Shown here one piece after another: positions 25,458 through 34,403 of a stretch of DNA of 64,000 nt. The notes under the pieces were generated by a model. The model saw only the letters and a program-made list of their open reading frames with translations. It was not told where the DNA came from and searched no databases. The first letter of the stretch is position 1; each line of letters opens with the position of its first letter. The position numbers and the translations under genes were made by a program. Origin of the DNA: Draconibacterium sediminis (GTDB taxonomy: Bacteria; Bacteroidota; Bacteroidia; Bacteroidales; Prolixibacteraceae); the NCBI RefSeq assembly GCF_000949475.1, contig NZ_JRHC01000004.1, forward strand, positions 496,001 through 560,000, written 5' to 3'.

Positions 25458-26162
25458 ATGGATTTTATTCTCGATAACCACGAAACGGAAAAGAAATTTC
25501 AGCAACTGATTAAAGTGATCCGACTTCGGCAAAGCGGTGAAGTTGCGGCAGCGATGAATGAACGCGGGATTTCGTATAAAATGAATTGGGGAGTGTCGTT
25601 GCTCGATTTGCGTGAAATTGCCCAATCGTACGAAGCCGATCATTTGCTGGCGCTTAAGCTTTGGAACAAACAATGGCGCGAAACGATGATACTTGCCACG
25701 CTGATTGATAATCCGGAGGAAGTAAGCGAAGAACAGATGGATTTTTGGACAAAAAGTTTCGAGAATATCGAGATTGCCGAACAGGCCTCAACTAATTTAT
25801 GGGTGAAAAGCAAGTTTGCTTTTGTGAAAGCGCTGGAGTGGTGCCGTGGCAAAAAACACCTGGTGCGTTTTACCGGAGTTCACCTGATTGGGCGATTGGC
25901 AATAGCTGACAAAAAAGCCATCGACGAAATGTTTGAACCATTTTTCGAGGAACTGACAACACTGGCAAAAGACAAAAAATTATATACGCCAATCTATCGT
26001 TCGGTAATTGGAATGGGAAGCCGCTCGAAAATGCTGAATGAACAATGCGTAGAGCTGGCCAAAGAATTTCAGTTGAGCGGATCGGAAAATGCGGTGAAGC
26101 TTGGCGAGAGTTTGTTTGAGGAGTTAACCAGTGAGTATTTTCAGGAACAGTTTCAGGAATAG
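25458..26162 (+). CDS. HEAT-repeat DNA alkylation repair-like protein
   Basis: 234 residues, all-helical, with the AlkD-type HEAT-like pattern: GVSLLDLREIAQSYEADHLLALKLWN, WRETMILATLID, and VKSKFAFVKALEWCRGK. AlkC/AlkD proteins excise N3/N7-alkylpurines; here the fold match is convincing by pattern, but I cannot verify the specific catalytic residues. Single gene with an upstream TATTTTTG box at 25418-25425 lacking a clear -33 element. Confidence 0.75.
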   Translation: MDFILDNHETEKKFQQLIKVIRLRQSGEVAAAMNERGISYKMNWGVSLLDLREIAQSYEADHLLALKLWNKQWRETMILATLIDNPEEVSEEQMDFWTKSFENIEIAEQASTNLWVKSKFAFVKALEWCRGKKHLVRFTGVHLIGRLAIADKKAIDEMFEPFFEELTTLAKDKKLYTPIYRSVIGMGSRSKMLNEQCVELAKEFQLSGSENAVKLGESLFEELTSEYFQEQFQE

Positions 26163-26345
26163 TCTGGATGCTGGATTTTAGATACTGGAGGCTAACAATT
26201 CGCAACTCGCGTCTCGCAACTTGGGGAATTAACTTTCTTTAACTGCAAAGCTGTCATGCCGAAACTTCGTGGCAGGTTGTTTGTTATTTTTGTCACGTCT
26301 CGGTAAAAACTAAAAACCGGGCATTGAACGTTTAATTGGAATAAA

Positions 26346-27116
26346 ATGATGAATCTTACAAAATCTTCAAATCCTGTTTTAAAAGAAAAAACTTTTAACA
26401 CAGGTTATACAGCACAGTCGGATGTAATGACTGTAAACGGAACTGTAAATAAAACAGCATTAATGTTGTTGTTGGTAATTGCCGGTGCGGTATTTACCTG
26501 GAATAAGTTTTTTGAAGCTGTTTCCACTAACCCCGAAGCCGGTTTGGCGGCAGTGGGGCCGTGGCTGGCTGTTGGCGCTATTGGCGGTTTTATTACTGTT
26601 TTGGTAACTGTTTTTCGCCCGAAGAGTTCGGGAATATCAGCACCAATATATGCGGTTTTCGAAGGACTGTTTCTGGGTGGGATTTCAGCCATATTTGAGA
26701 TGCAGTATTCCGGAATTGTAATGCGTGCTGTGATGTTAACACTGGCGGTTTTTATGGTGATGCTGTTCTTATACCGCTCGGGAATCATTAAGGTAACACA
26801 AAAATTTATGATGGGTGTTTTTGCGGCTACGGCCGGTATTGCACTGGTATATTTTGTCAGCTTTATTGCCGGAATGTTTGGTGCCGAAATGTCGTTTTTG
26901 CATGGCAATTCAAACCTCAGCATCGGGATTAGCCTGGTTGTTGTTGCTGTTGCTGCATTAAATTTGGTACTCGACTTTTCGTTTATTGAGCGGGCAGCAG
27001 AGTCAGGCGCACCAAAATATATGGAGTGGTATGGAGCTTTTGGCCTGATGGTAACACTAATCTGGTTGTACCTTGAAATATTGCGTCTGCTATCGAAACT
27101 GGCGAGCCGTGATTAA
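26346..27116 (+). CDS. Bax inhibitor-1/YccA-family membrane protein
   Basis: 256 residues, seven predicted membrane segments beginning at about residue 38 (LMLLLVIAGAVFTWN). A soluble ~35-residue N-terminus precedes them. Features include SAPIYAVFEGLFLGGISAIFE and LVLDFSFIERAAESGAPKYMEWYGAFGLMVTLIWLYLEILRLL at the C-terminus, diagnostic for the YccA/YbhL branch, whose C-terminal part carries conserved acidic residues linked to Ca2+ leak in BsYetJ. YccA in E. coli modulates FtsH; here the function is by homology. A TATTTTTG box lies at 26285-26292. Confidence 0.88.
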   Translation: MMNLTKSSNPVLKEKTFNTGYTAQSDVMTVNGTVNKTALMLLLVIAGAVFTWNKFFEAVSTNPEAGLAAVGPWLAVGAIGGFITVLVTVFRPKSSGISAPIYAVFEGLFLGGISAIFEMQYSGIVMRAVMLTLAVFMVMLFLYRSGIIKVTQKFMMGVFAATAGIALVYFVSFIAGMFGAEMSFLHGNSNLSIGISLVVVAVAALNLVLDFSFIERAAESGAPKYMEWYGAFGLMVTLIWLYLEILRLLSKLASRD

Positions 27117-27146
27117 TAATTAATACCTCAATGAAATTGTAAAAAG

Positions 27147-27182
27147 AGGACTTATTCTGATTAAAAGGATAGGTCCTTTTTC
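27147..27182 (+). terminator. terminator of the Bax-inhibitor-1-like gene
   Basis: AGGACTTAT at 27147-27155 pairs with ATAGGTCCT at 27169-27177 (one G-U), followed by TTTTTC. Confidence 0.7.
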
Positions 27183-27239
27183 ATTTTTACTGTCGAAGTA
27201 TTATTTTCGAATATTGTTCAAGCATAAACCAGAAAGGCT

Positions 27240-28403
27240 ATGGAGGTTATTCAGGTTACCGGCAAACACCTGGTAGACGAGTTTCATAAAGTCCCGGAAA
27301 TAATTTATAAGAAGGATCGTAGTTGGATTCCCCAGCTTCGGCTGATGATCGAAAATACTTTTGATCCGGCGAAAAACGGCCGTTATAAAAAAGGCGATGC
27401 CCGGCGGTGGGTATTAAAAAACGATGGAAAATTAGTTGGCCGGATTGCTGCATTTTACGACGATGATTACTCTTCGGGTTACGATCAGCCCACCGGATGT
27501 TGTGGTTTTTTTGAGTGTATTAATGATGAAGAGGCAGCATTTAAACTACTTGATACGGCGCGCGATTGGTTGAAAGAACATGGCATGGAAGCCATGGATG
27601 GCCCGGTAAATTTCGATGAGAATTTCTTTTTCTGGGGAATGCTAAAAGACGGATTTCGGCCACAAACGTTTGGAATGAACTACAATCCACCGTACTACAA
27701 CGATTTATTTGCCGCCTACGGTTTTAAAACCTATTACGAACAATACAGTTATTCGCTCGACATTACCAATCCCGATTTGCCCGATCGGTTCTGGAAAATT
27801 GCAGAATGGGTGGCGAGAAAGCCTGGTTATTCGGTTGAGCATTTTTCATATAAAAACCAAGACAAGTTTATTCGCGATTTTATCGAGATTCATGAAAAAG
27901 CATGGGGGAATCACGACAACTATAAACCCATTAAATTTCAGTTGCTGAAAGATCTTTTATCGGGTGCAAAAATTATACTCGATGAGGAATTTATTTGGTA
28001 TGCCTACCACAACGGAAAGCCCATTGCCTTTTTTATGCAGATACTTGATTTGAACCAGATTCTGCAAAAATTAAAAACCGGCAAGCTGAGTTTATGGCAG
28101 GGTTTGAAGCTTCTATATCTTAAGAAACGAAAAACCATTACACGTTGTCGGGTTATTGTTTTGGGCGTGGTTCCCGCCTATCAGGGAAAAGGAATTGAAT
28201 CGGCAATTTTCCATCATTTAAAGAAAGTAATGCTACGAAAAAAATGGTACGACGATATGGAAATGAGCTGGATCGGAGATTTTAATCCAAAGATGAATGC
28301 CCTGTTTAAATCGTTTGGTGCCGACCGCACTCAAACTCACCGTACAATGCGTTATTTGTTCGACCGGGAGAAAGAATTTGTAAGGGCACCGATTATTGAA
28401 TAA
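27240..28403 (+). CDS. GNAT-like acetyltransferase-domain protein, tandem copy 1
   Basis: 387 residues, soluble. The C-terminal third has a GNAT-type core: IVLGVVPAYQGKGIESAIFHHLKKVM contains the acetyl-CoA-binding R/QxxGxG/A-like loop (YQGKGIE), followed by EMSWIGDFNPKMNALFKSFGADRTQTHRTMRYLF. The N-terminal two-thirds (with GCCGFFECINDEEAA and MEAMDGPVNFDENFFFWGMLKDGF) is typical of a Bacteroidota family of unassigned function. A close paralogue follows 50 bp downstream in the same orientation, so this is a tandem duplication. Substrate is unknown. Confidence 0.85.
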   Translation: MEVIQVTGKHLVDEFHKVPEIIYKKDRSWIPQLRLMIENTFDPAKNGRYKKGDARRWVLKNDGKLVGRIAAFYDDDYSSGYDQPTGCCGFFECINDEEAAFKLLDTARDWLKEHGMEAMDGPVNFDENFFFWGMLKDGFRPQTFGMNYNPPYYNDLFAAYGFKTYYEQYSYSLDITNPDLPDRFWKIAEWVARKPGYSVEHFSYKNQDKFIRDFIEIHEKAWGNHDNYKPIKFQLLKDLLSGAKIILDEEFIWYAYHNGKPIAFFMQILDLNQILQKLKTGKLSLWQGLKLLYLKKRKTITRCRVIVLGVVPAYQGKGIESAIFHHLKKVMLRKKWYDDMEMSWIGDFNPKMNALFKSFGADRTQTHRTMRYLFDREKEFVRAPIIE

Positions 28404-28453
28404 AATTTATACTTATTGTTTTTTTTAAACTATTATTGCGACAAATTTGAGAA

Positions 28454-29620
28454 ATGCAGTTACTAGAAGTCGTTGACAAGAAAACGAAAAAACAGTTCCA
28501 CCAGATACCGCACATAATTTATAAGAATGATCCGAACTGGGCCGCTCCTTTGCAGGGGATGGTTGAGAGTATATTTGATCCGAAAAAGAACAAAACTTTT
28601 AGGAACGGAAAAGCTATTCGTTGGATTTTGGTTGACGATAGTGGCAAACTGATTGGCCGGATTGCCGCATTTATAAATTTCAACCTGGCAAAAACTTACG
28701 AGCAACCAACCGGTGGCTGTGGTTTTTTCGAGTGCATCGACGATCAGGAAGCAGCCAATACGCTTTTTAAAGCGGCTGCCGACTGGAACAAAGAAAATGG
28801 CATGGAAGCCATGGACGGACCGATAAACTTTGGCGAGAATTACATGAACTGGGGTTTGCTGGTTGACGGTTTTATGCCTCAGGGTTTTGGTATGCCTTAC
28901 AATCCAAAGTACTACGAAAAGCTGTTTCGCGGATTTGGTTTCGAAGTGTATTTTGAGCAGTATTGTTTCCACCTCGATTATACCGTTCCGTTTCCCGAGC
29001 GTTTCTGGAAAATTGCGGGCTGGGTGGCTAAAAAACCACAATATCAGTTCAAACATTTCGATTTTAAACAAACCGATAAATTCGTAAAAGATTTCTGCGA
29101 GATCTACGATGCAGCCTGGTCGTTTCACGAGCACTACAAACCGCTCGATCCGGATGATCTGTATGATTTTCTGACCGAGTCGAAAGCAATTCTCGATCCT
29201 GAAATGATCTGGTTTGCGTATTCTGAAGATAAGCCGATTGCCATGTTCGTGATGATTCCGGACATTAATCAGCTGCTGATAAAACTAAACGGAAAACTGA
29301 ATTTGCCGGGTATTTTAAAGTTCTTTTATTACAAAAAGAAAAAGGTGATGAATCGAACCCGGATCTTCCTGATGGGTGTTGATCCTAAATACCAGCGCGC
29401 AGGAATCGAGTCGGGAATTTTCTGGCACCAGGAGCAGATTATGAAAAAGAAATCGCACCAACATTACACCGAAGTTGAGCTGTCGTGGGCCGGTGATTTT
29501 AACCCGAAAATTATTGCAATTTACGAGGCAACAGGCGCTAAAAAGGCCAAAACGCATTATACCATGCGCTATATGTTCGACCGTAGTAAGAAGGTTGTAA
29601 AAGCACCGTTGATTTCCTAG
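28454..29620 (+). CDS. GNAT-like acetyltransferase-domain protein, tandem copy 2
   Basis: 388 residues, aligned along its full length with the preceding gene (for example IIYKND, NGMEAMDGP, GFNY-like MPYNPKYYEKLF, ELSWAGDFNPK, THYTMRYMFDR). The acetyl-CoA loop reads YQRAGIESG rather than YQGKGIESA, so it has diverged at the cofactor site. Copies probably arose by local duplication and drifted. Both lie upstream of rpmE2 but a strong rpmE2 promoter at 29661-29692 indicates separate transcription. Confidence 0.85.
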   Translation: MQLLEVVDKKTKKQFHQIPHIIYKNDPNWAAPLQGMVESIFDPKKNKTFRNGKAIRWILVDDSGKLIGRIAAFINFNLAKTYEQPTGGCGFFECIDDQEAANTLFKAAADWNKENGMEAMDGPINFGENYMNWGLLVDGFMPQGFGMPYNPKYYEKLFRGFGFEVYFEQYCFHLDYTVPFPERFWKIAGWVAKKPQYQFKHFDFKQTDKFVKDFCEIYDAAWSFHEHYKPLDPDDLYDFLTESKAILDPEMIWFAYSEDKPIAMFVMIPDINQLLIKLNGKLNLPGILKFFYYKKKKVMNRTRIFLMGVDPKYQRAGIESGIFWHQEQIMKKKSHQHYTEVELSWAGDFNPKIIAIYEATGAKKAKTHYTMRYMFDRSKKVVKAPLIS

Positions 29621-29660
29621 TTTTAACAACTTGTTTAATAAGCAAATAAATAGAATAAGT

Positions 29661-29692
29661 TTTTGGAAAGTTGCAAACAATATATATCTTTG
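29661..29692 (+). promoter_or_regulatory. rpmE2 promoter
   Basis: TTTTG at 29661-29665 (-33), 19-bp spacer, TATCTTTG at 29685-29692 (-7, consensus TAnnTTTG of Bacteroidota primary sigma). Downstream CAGCCCGAA resembles the CAGTCCCGA behind the rplM -7 box. Confidence 0.85.
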
Positions 29693-29726
29693 CAGCCCGA
29701 AATTTAGAGTAGAAATATAAATTTTC

Positions 29727-29757
29727 GAATGGATTGCACAAGAGAGTGTAACCATTC
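29727..29757 (+). ncRNA. hairpin in rpmE2 5' leader
   Basis: GAATGG (29727-29732) pairs with CCATTC (29752-29757); inside, TT/AA and CAC/GTG pairs close an AAGAGA loop. It lies 20 nt before the ATG in the ~80-nt leader and may be a binding site for autogenous control by L31. Inference only. Confidence 0.45.
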
Positions 29758-29776
29758 AATAAAAAAATAAAGCAAA

Positions 29777-30040
29777 ATGAAAAAAGACATTCATCCAACG
29801 GAATACAGATTGGTAGCATTCAAAGATATGTCGAACGGACATACTTTTATTACCCGCTCTACTGTTGATACAAAAGAGACTGAGACTATCGACGGTGTTG
29901 AATACCCTGTTTACAAACTGGAAATTTCTAACACTTCGCACCCGTTTTACACTGGTAAAACTAAACTTGTGGATACTGCAGGTCGTGTTGATAAATTCAT
30001 GAGCCGTTACGGTAAACACATGGAAAACAGAAAGAAATAA
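29777..30040 (+). CDS. rpmE2: 50S ribosomal protein L31 type B
   Basis: 87 residues, MKKDIHPTEYRLVAFKDMSNGHTF at the N-terminus and HPFYTGKTKLVDTAGRVDKFMSRYG toward the end, diagnostic for bL31. It has no zinc-binding CxxC cysteines and carries the longer central insert, so it is the zinc-independent type B paralogue, usually expressed when zinc is scarce; if it is the sole copy in the genome this is simply the housekeeping L31. Own promoter and terminator (30064-30094). Confidence 0.97.
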   Translation: MKKDIHPTEYRLVAFKDMSNGHTFITRSTVDTKETETIDGVEYPVYKLEISNTSHPFYTGKTKLVDTAGRVDKFMSRYGKHMENRKK

Positions 30041-30063
30041 TATTTCTTACCGATATAGAGAAG

Positions 30064-30094
30064 AGCATTCGTCGTTTTGATGAATGCTTTTTTT
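30064..30094 (+). terminator. rpmE2 terminator
   Basis: AGCATTCGTC pairs with GATGAATGCT across a GTTTT loop, followed by a run of seven T. Confidence 0.8.
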
Positions 30095-30259
30095 ATTTCT
30101 ATACGTTCAGAAATATCGTTCCCCAAAACGTATTAATGCAATTTTGTCGGGTTATTTTCCGAATTCCGGTGAACAAACCGACAATGTAAGCAGTCTGCTT
30201 AAATGGCATGGCAATTGCGTTATTGTACCCTGCACATAAAACCGGCAATGTTTTGCCTG

Positions 30260-30281
30260 TTCTGTCTGTTTAGCGACAGAA
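30260..30281. promoter_or_regulatory. inverted repeat upstream of lon
   Basis: TTCTGTC (30260-30266) and GACAGAA (30275-30281) form a perfect 7-bp inverted repeat with 8-bp spacer, 24 bp before the lon ATG. It is not CIRCE. It could be an operator for a stress regulator; no match to a known site. Confidence 0.3.
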
Positions 30282-30304
30282 TGTCATTATAATTAATAAG
30301 AAAT

Positions 30305-32758
30305 ATGGGTAAATATAAAAATACAGCTTTTCAAACAATGTTCGGATCGGGAATGATGGATAATGAATCAGACTTTCTTCCAATTATTGCCGATGGCGAT
30401 GACAAGGATTTAAAGAATGTGGAAGTACCATCTGTTCTTCCGATTTTGCCGCTGCGTAACACCGTGTTGTTTCCGGGAGTGGTTTTGCCAATTACCGTTG
30501 GCCGCGAGCGATCGTTGAAGCTCATTCGCGATGTTAACCAGGGAAGCAAATTGCTGGGTACCGTGGCCCAAAAAGATTATACGGTTGACAAACCCGAAGC
30601 AGGCGATTTGTACGAGATTGGTACCGTGGCTGAAATTATGAAGGTACTGGAAATGCCCGACGGATCAACTTCTGTTATCATTCAGGGGAAACGCCGTTTT
30701 AGAATAAACGAGATCGTTAGTGAAGAGCCTTATTTTAAAGCATCGGTTGAACCCTTAACCGATATTACATCGAAAGATGACAATGAGTTTAATGCCATTG
30801 TTGGTTCGCTGAAAGACCTGTCGATTAAGGTTGCACAGTTCTCAGCCAATGTGCCACCCGAAGCCACTTTTGCCGTTAAGAATATTGAAAACTCAACTTT
30901 CCTGATCAACTTTATTTGTTCGAATACTGATATAAATGTTGACGACAAACAAAAGTTACTTGAAATTGAAAGCCTGAAAGACCGTGGTGTGCAAGCCATT
31001 AGCTTTTTGGTGAAAGAAGTGCAGATGCTGGAGTTGAAGCATGATATTCAGAAAAAGGTGAAAACCGACATGGACAAGCAACAGCGTGAGTTCATGTTGA
31101 ACCAGCAAATGAAAACCATTCAGGATGAGCTGGGCGGAAATCCTGTCGAGCAGGAAATTAATGCCTTAAAAGAAAAGGCGAAAGATAAAAAGTGGAACAA
31201 AGATGTGGATGAATTTTTCCATCGCGAGGTGGAAAAACTGGGACGATTAAACCCGGCCGCCGGCGAATATTCGGTGCAGTTCACGTTTTGCCAGACTTTG
31301 CTCGATTTGCCCTGGAATGAATATACTGAAGATAATTTCGATTTGAAACACGCCAACAAAGTGCTGGATGAGGACCACTACGGACTGGAGAAAGTGAAAG
31401 AACGTATGCTGGAGCACCTTGCCGTGTTGAAACTGAAAAACGATATGAAAGCGCCGATCCTTTGTTTGTACGGCCCTCCGGGAGTTGGGAAAACATCGTT
31501 GGGGAAATCGGTAGCACGCGCCCTTGGCCGCAAATATGCACGAATGAGTTTAGGTGGTTTACATGACGAGTCGGAGATTCGCGGACACCGAAAAACATAC
31601 ATCGGTGCTATGCCGGGTCGTATCATTCAGAATATTAAAAAGTCAAAATCATCAAATCCGGTGTTTATCCTGGATGAGATTGATAAGGTGTCAAAACATT
31701 TCCATGGCGACCCTGCTTCGGCACTGTTGGAAGTTCTTGATCCGGAGCAAAACAGCGAGTTTCATGATAACTACATTGAGCATGATTACGACTTGTCGAA
31801 AGTGATGTTTATTGCCACGGCCAACTCGCTGAGTACGATTGCTCCGCCTTTGCGCGACCGTTTGGAACTCATTGAAGTAAGCGGTTACCTGTTAGAAGAA
31901 AAGGTAGAGATTGCGAAACGTCACCTGATTCCAAAACAGTTGGAGAATCATGGATTAAAGAAATCAGATATCACTTTCCCAAAAGATATTATCGAGTTGA
32001 TTATTGACGGATACACCCGCGAAAGTGGTGTTCGTGAGTTGGATAAAAAGCTGGCAAAACTGATTCGTAGAATTGCCAAGAAGATTGCTTTTGAGGAATC
32101 GTACAATAAAAAACTGACCAAAGCTGATGTGCGCGAATACCTGGGGGTTACCGAGTATTCAAAAGAAAAATACCAGGGTAACGAATTTGCCGGTGTGGTA
32201 ACCGGTTTGGCCTGGACAGCTGTTGGTGGCGAGATTCTGTTCGTAGAAACCAGCCTGAGTAAAGGTAAAGGAGCTTTAACGCTTACCGGAAACCTGGGCG
32301 ATGTTATGAAAGAGTCGGCAATGCTGGCCCACGAATACCTTAAATCGCACGCTGATGAGCTGGATCTGAATCCTGAAATATTCGAAAAGTGGAATGTACA
32401 CGTTCACGTTCCTGAAGGAGCTATTCCTAAAGATGGTCCTTCGGCAGGGGTAACTATGGTAACATCGCTCGCTTCGGCATTTACACAACGCAAAGTGAAG
32501 AAAAACCTGGCAATGACAGGAGAGATCACCCTTCGTGGCAAAGTACTTCCGGTTGGTGGTATAAAGGAGAAAATTCTTGCTGCCAAACGTGCCGGAATTA
32601 CTGAGATCATTCTTTCGGAGCAAAACAAGAAAAACCTTGAGGATATAAAAGAGGCTTACATTAAAGGATTGAAGTTCCACTTTGTAAATACCATTATGGA
32701 TGTTCTTGAGATTGCACTTTTAAAGGCTAAAGTAGATAAGCCGATGAAGATTGAATAG
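30305..32758 (+). CDS. lon: ATP-dependent protease Lon
   Basis: 817 residues, the usual LonA length. N-terminal LON substrate-binding domain (about 45-250, [25 protein letters not shown]), AAA+ domain with Walker [10 protein letters not shown] and Walker B FILDEIDK, and C-terminal protease with S713 in PKDGPSAGV and K754 in [15 protein letters not shown] as the Ser-Lys dyad. Lon degrades misfolded and regulatory proteins in the cytoplasm. It also degrades antitoxins in other bacteria, of interest next to the AbiE locus, although AbiEi is not known as a Lon substrate. Monocistronic; a terminator follows at 32785-32817. Confidence 0.98.
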   Translation: MGKYKNTAFQTMFGSGMMDNESDFLPIIADGDDKDLKNVEVPSVLPILPLRNTVLFPGVVLPITVGRERSLKLIRDVNQGSKLLGTVAQKDYTVDKPEAGDLYEIGTVAEIMKVLEMPDGSTSVIIQGKRRFRINEIVSEEPYFKASVEPLTDITSKDDNEFNAIVGSLKDLSIKVAQFSANVPPEATFAVKNIENSTFLINFICSNTDINVDDKQKLLEIESLKDRGVQAISFLVKEVQMLELKHDIQKKVKTDMDKQQREFMLNQQMKTIQDELGGNPVEQEINALKEKAKDKKWNKDVDEFFHREVEKLGRLNPAAGEYSVQFTFCQTLLDLPWNEYTEDNFDLKHANKVLDEDHYGLEKVKERMLEHLAVLKLKNDMKAPILCLYGPPGVGKTSLGKSVARALGRKYARMSLGGLHDESEIRGHRKTYIGAMPGRIIQNIKKSKSSNPVFILDEIDKVSKHFHGDPASALLEVLDPEQNSEFHDNYIEHDYDLSKVMFIATANSLSTIAPPLRDRLELIEVSGYLLEEKVEIAKRHLIPKQLENHGLKKSDITFPKDIIELIIDGYTRESGVRELDKKLAKLIRRIAKKIAFEESYNKKLTKADVREYLGVTEYSKEKYQGNEFAGVVTGLAWTAVGGEILFVETSLSKGKGALTLTGNLGDVMKESAMLAHEYLKSHADELDLNPEIFEKWNVHVHVPEGAIPKDGPSAGVTMVTSLASAFTQRKVKKNLAMTGEITLRGKVLPVGGIKEKILAAKRAGITEIILSEQNKKNLEDIKEAYIKGLKFHFVNTIMDVLEIALLKAKVDKPMKIE

Positions 32759-32784
32759 CCATTTATTGCAAAATGATATAGAAA

Positions 32785-32817
32785 AGCCGCCTGGGATATT
32801 CCTAAGCGGTTTTTTTT
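32785..32817 (+). terminator. lon terminator, overlapping the abiEii stop codon
   Basis: AGCCGC (32785-32790) pairs with GCGGT (32806-32810) with some internal pairing, followed by eight T. The T-run contains the complement of the abiEii TAA stop at 32816-32818, so the two convergent genes are packed against each other. Confidence 0.75.
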
Positions 32818-33652
32818 ATTTTTCAAATTGCAGAAAATCAAGCAGCTGTATAAAATAGTCTGTTGACCATATTTCAAGCTCATTTGGATTCGAAATGAAT
32901 CGACTAATATCGTCTTTTACATTTTCTATGTTGGTTGTTTTAAATTTATCGATTAATAATTCTTTAAACCCGTCTTTTGTTATATCTCGCATGTAATCTC
33001 CTTCGCTTTGAACAGCCCTTTCTTTAAAGTGATCGAAGTTGAGAGGTATGTTGTTTCTTATATACCATTCAAAATCGTACCAGTCTCGTCCTTTTACCCG
33101 ATTTCTCCATGTCCTGAAAAGCAGGGCGTGAATTTTGCCTGCAAACAAGCAAGGAAGAGTAAAACAGCGGGTCATGAACGAGAAGGGGAGAAGTAAGAGT
33201 TTGTATTCTGTTTTAAAATGAAGAGGTGGATCCTTATCGACTTCGATTTTTATTTTAACAGATGGTTGGGTTTGAAAACGGATGTTTACAATGTCGGTAT
33301 TGTCTTTTAAAAATGCAGATTCAATAGAACTGGTTTCTTGTTTTACTTTTTTCTCAATGCTTACATTTCTTCCTACAGCTGAAAACTCATTCTGAATTAC
33401 ATCGAAATAGTTTTCCAGTTGAAATTCTGGATCTGAGTGCATAAGGGAAAAATCCATATCTTCCGAATAACGAGGGAGTTGGTGAAAGATTCTTAAGCAT
33501 GTACCTCCGTAAAAGGCGGCCTTTTCGAAAAAGCCCGACCTGTTTAAACCTGCCAAGCATACTTGTTGCATTACCTCGTGTTGGGCATTTAGTTTATCTT
33601 CTTTTGTTTGAATGTTGTACCTCGACAACATTTGATTAAATATTTCAGCCAT
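32816..33652 (-). CDS. abiEii: AbiEii nucleotidyltransferase toxin
   Basis: 278 residues from ATG 33652, which overlaps the end of abiEi by 8 bp; the frame is open upstream, but an earlier start would overlap abiEi by about 100 bp. The nucleotidyltransferase core has GGTCLR followed by LPRYSEDMDFSL, giving the G-G/S-T...D-x-D motif with D and D as metal ligands, and KIEVDKDPP toward the third acidic site. AbiEii-type toxins (also MenT) add nucleotides to tRNA or bind GTP; with AbiEi they form the type IV toxin-antitoxin AbiE, which gives abortive infection against phage. Together with abiEi it is the only clear defence locus in the window. Confidence 0.88.
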   Translation of the reverse strand: MAEIFNQMLSRYNIQTKEDKLNAQHEVMQQVCLAGLNRSGFFEKAAFYGGTCLRIFHQLPRYSEDMDFSLMHSDPEFQLENYFDVIQNEFSAVGRNVSIEKKVKQETSSIESAFLKDNTDIVNIRFQTQPSVKIKIEVDKDPPLHFKTEYKLLLLPFSFMTRCFTLPCLFAGKIHALLFRTWRNRVKGRDWYDFEWYIRNNIPLNFDHFKERAVQSEGDYMRDITKDGFKELLIDKFKTTNIENVKDDISRFISNPNELEIWSTDYFIQLLDFLQFEK

Positions 33653-34271
33653 TTTGAAGTCCCTCCTGTAAAAAGTGTAGCTCCCGCCTTTTTCTTCTGT
33701 GCTCAGCGCATTGCGAAATAATTTCTGTGTTCCAATTGTGTTCACTCAGTTCTATTCGCAAATCAAAAAGTAAATATTCGCGTGCAGCTTTTACCGATTG
33801 AAAACGCAGGCCAGCTGTTGAAATGATTAAATCGCAAAGTGCTTTCTCCGGCGATGCCATTAAAAAGGCATATTCATCTTCAACAATTATTTGTTCTATT
33901 CCAATCGGAAAATATTCTCGAGGAACGGTAATGTACTCAAACTCGCCAAGGGGAGTTGTGTAACTTTTAGCTCTTTTAAATGTTGATGAAATGGTTGTAT
34001 AAACTCTCTCCGGAATTAAACCATGATAAGAGAGAGCGCTTTCGCAAGATACATATGATGGGCCGTAAAGATTATTGGCAATGAGTTCGCGCGATATTTC
34101 CTGGTTACTGAGTTGAGGATTGGCAACATATAAACCTCGTCGTAAGCGGATAATGTCTCCGGCTTGTTCCATGCTGCTAATTTTATTATTTGGCGAGAGA
34201 TAATCACCAATTATTTCTCTAACAACCGGCATTTCCATTGGGATATTGCTGTATGTTCTGTTGTCGTTCAT
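33645..34271 (-). CDS. abiEi: AbiEi antitoxin/transcriptional autoregulator
   Basis: 208 residues. N-terminal winged-helix region (about 10-60, VREIIGDYL, IIRLRRGLYV) followed by the AbiEi family stretch YGPSYVSCESALSYHGLIPERVYTTISSTF and a C-terminal domain. AbiEi antagonises AbiEii toxicity and represses its own promoter through DNA repeats. The gene overlaps abiEii by 8 bp, and its start is 13 bp from a TATTTTTG -7 box; two copies of CAAAAATAGCTA upstream (34284-34295 and 34335-34346) are candidate operators. Confidence 0.87.
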   Translation of the reverse strand: MNDNRTYSNIPMEMPVVREIIGDYLSPNNKISSMEQAGDIIRLRRGLYVANPQLSNQEISRELIANNLYGPSYVSCESALSYHGLIPERVYTTISSTFKRAKSYTTPLGEFEYITVPREYFPIGIEQIIVEDEYAFLMASPEKALCDLIISTAGLRFQSVKAAREYLLFDLRIELSEHNWNTEIISQCAEHRRKRRELHFLQEGLQNG

Positions 34272-34283
34272 ATCTTATATTTA

Positions 34284-34315
34284 CAAAAATAGCTAATATT
34301 GCACAGAAAATCAAA
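34284..34315 (-). promoter_or_regulatory. abiE promoter
   Basis: On the minus strand TTTG (34315-34312), 20-bp spacer and TATTTTTG (34291-34284). The transcript would begin about 6 nt before the ATG, nearly leaderless. The -7 box is part of the repeated CAAAAATAGCTA unit. Confidence 0.65.
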
Positions 34316-34346
34316 TTTAAATCAATTAAGTATGCAAAAATAGCTA
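34284..34346. repeat. direct repeat, candidate AbiEi operator
   Basis: CAAAAATAGCTA occurs at 34284-34295 and 34335-34346, 51 bp apart centre to centre, each containing the palindrome TAGCTA. The first overlaps the -7 box and the second lies upstream; such paired sites would suit repression by AbiEi, which is known in other species to bind repeats in its own promoter. Confidence 0.5.
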
Positions 34347-34357
34347 TACAGAATGTC

Positions 34358-34388
34358 AAAAAAAGGCTGACTCTGTAAAATGTCAACC
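34358..34388 (-). terminator. terminator of sufE-sufT transcript
   Basis: On the minus strand GGTTGAC (34388-34382) pairs with GTCAGCC (34371-34365), one G-U, loop of 10, followed by seven T. It lies 16 bp after the sufT stop. Confidence 0.7.
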
Positions 34389-34403
34389 TCTTAAATATGC
34401 TTT

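Noticed and set aside
28463-29134. 223-codon minus-strand frame over GNAT copy 2
   Set aside because: Antisense shadow of a gene with a clear paralogue.
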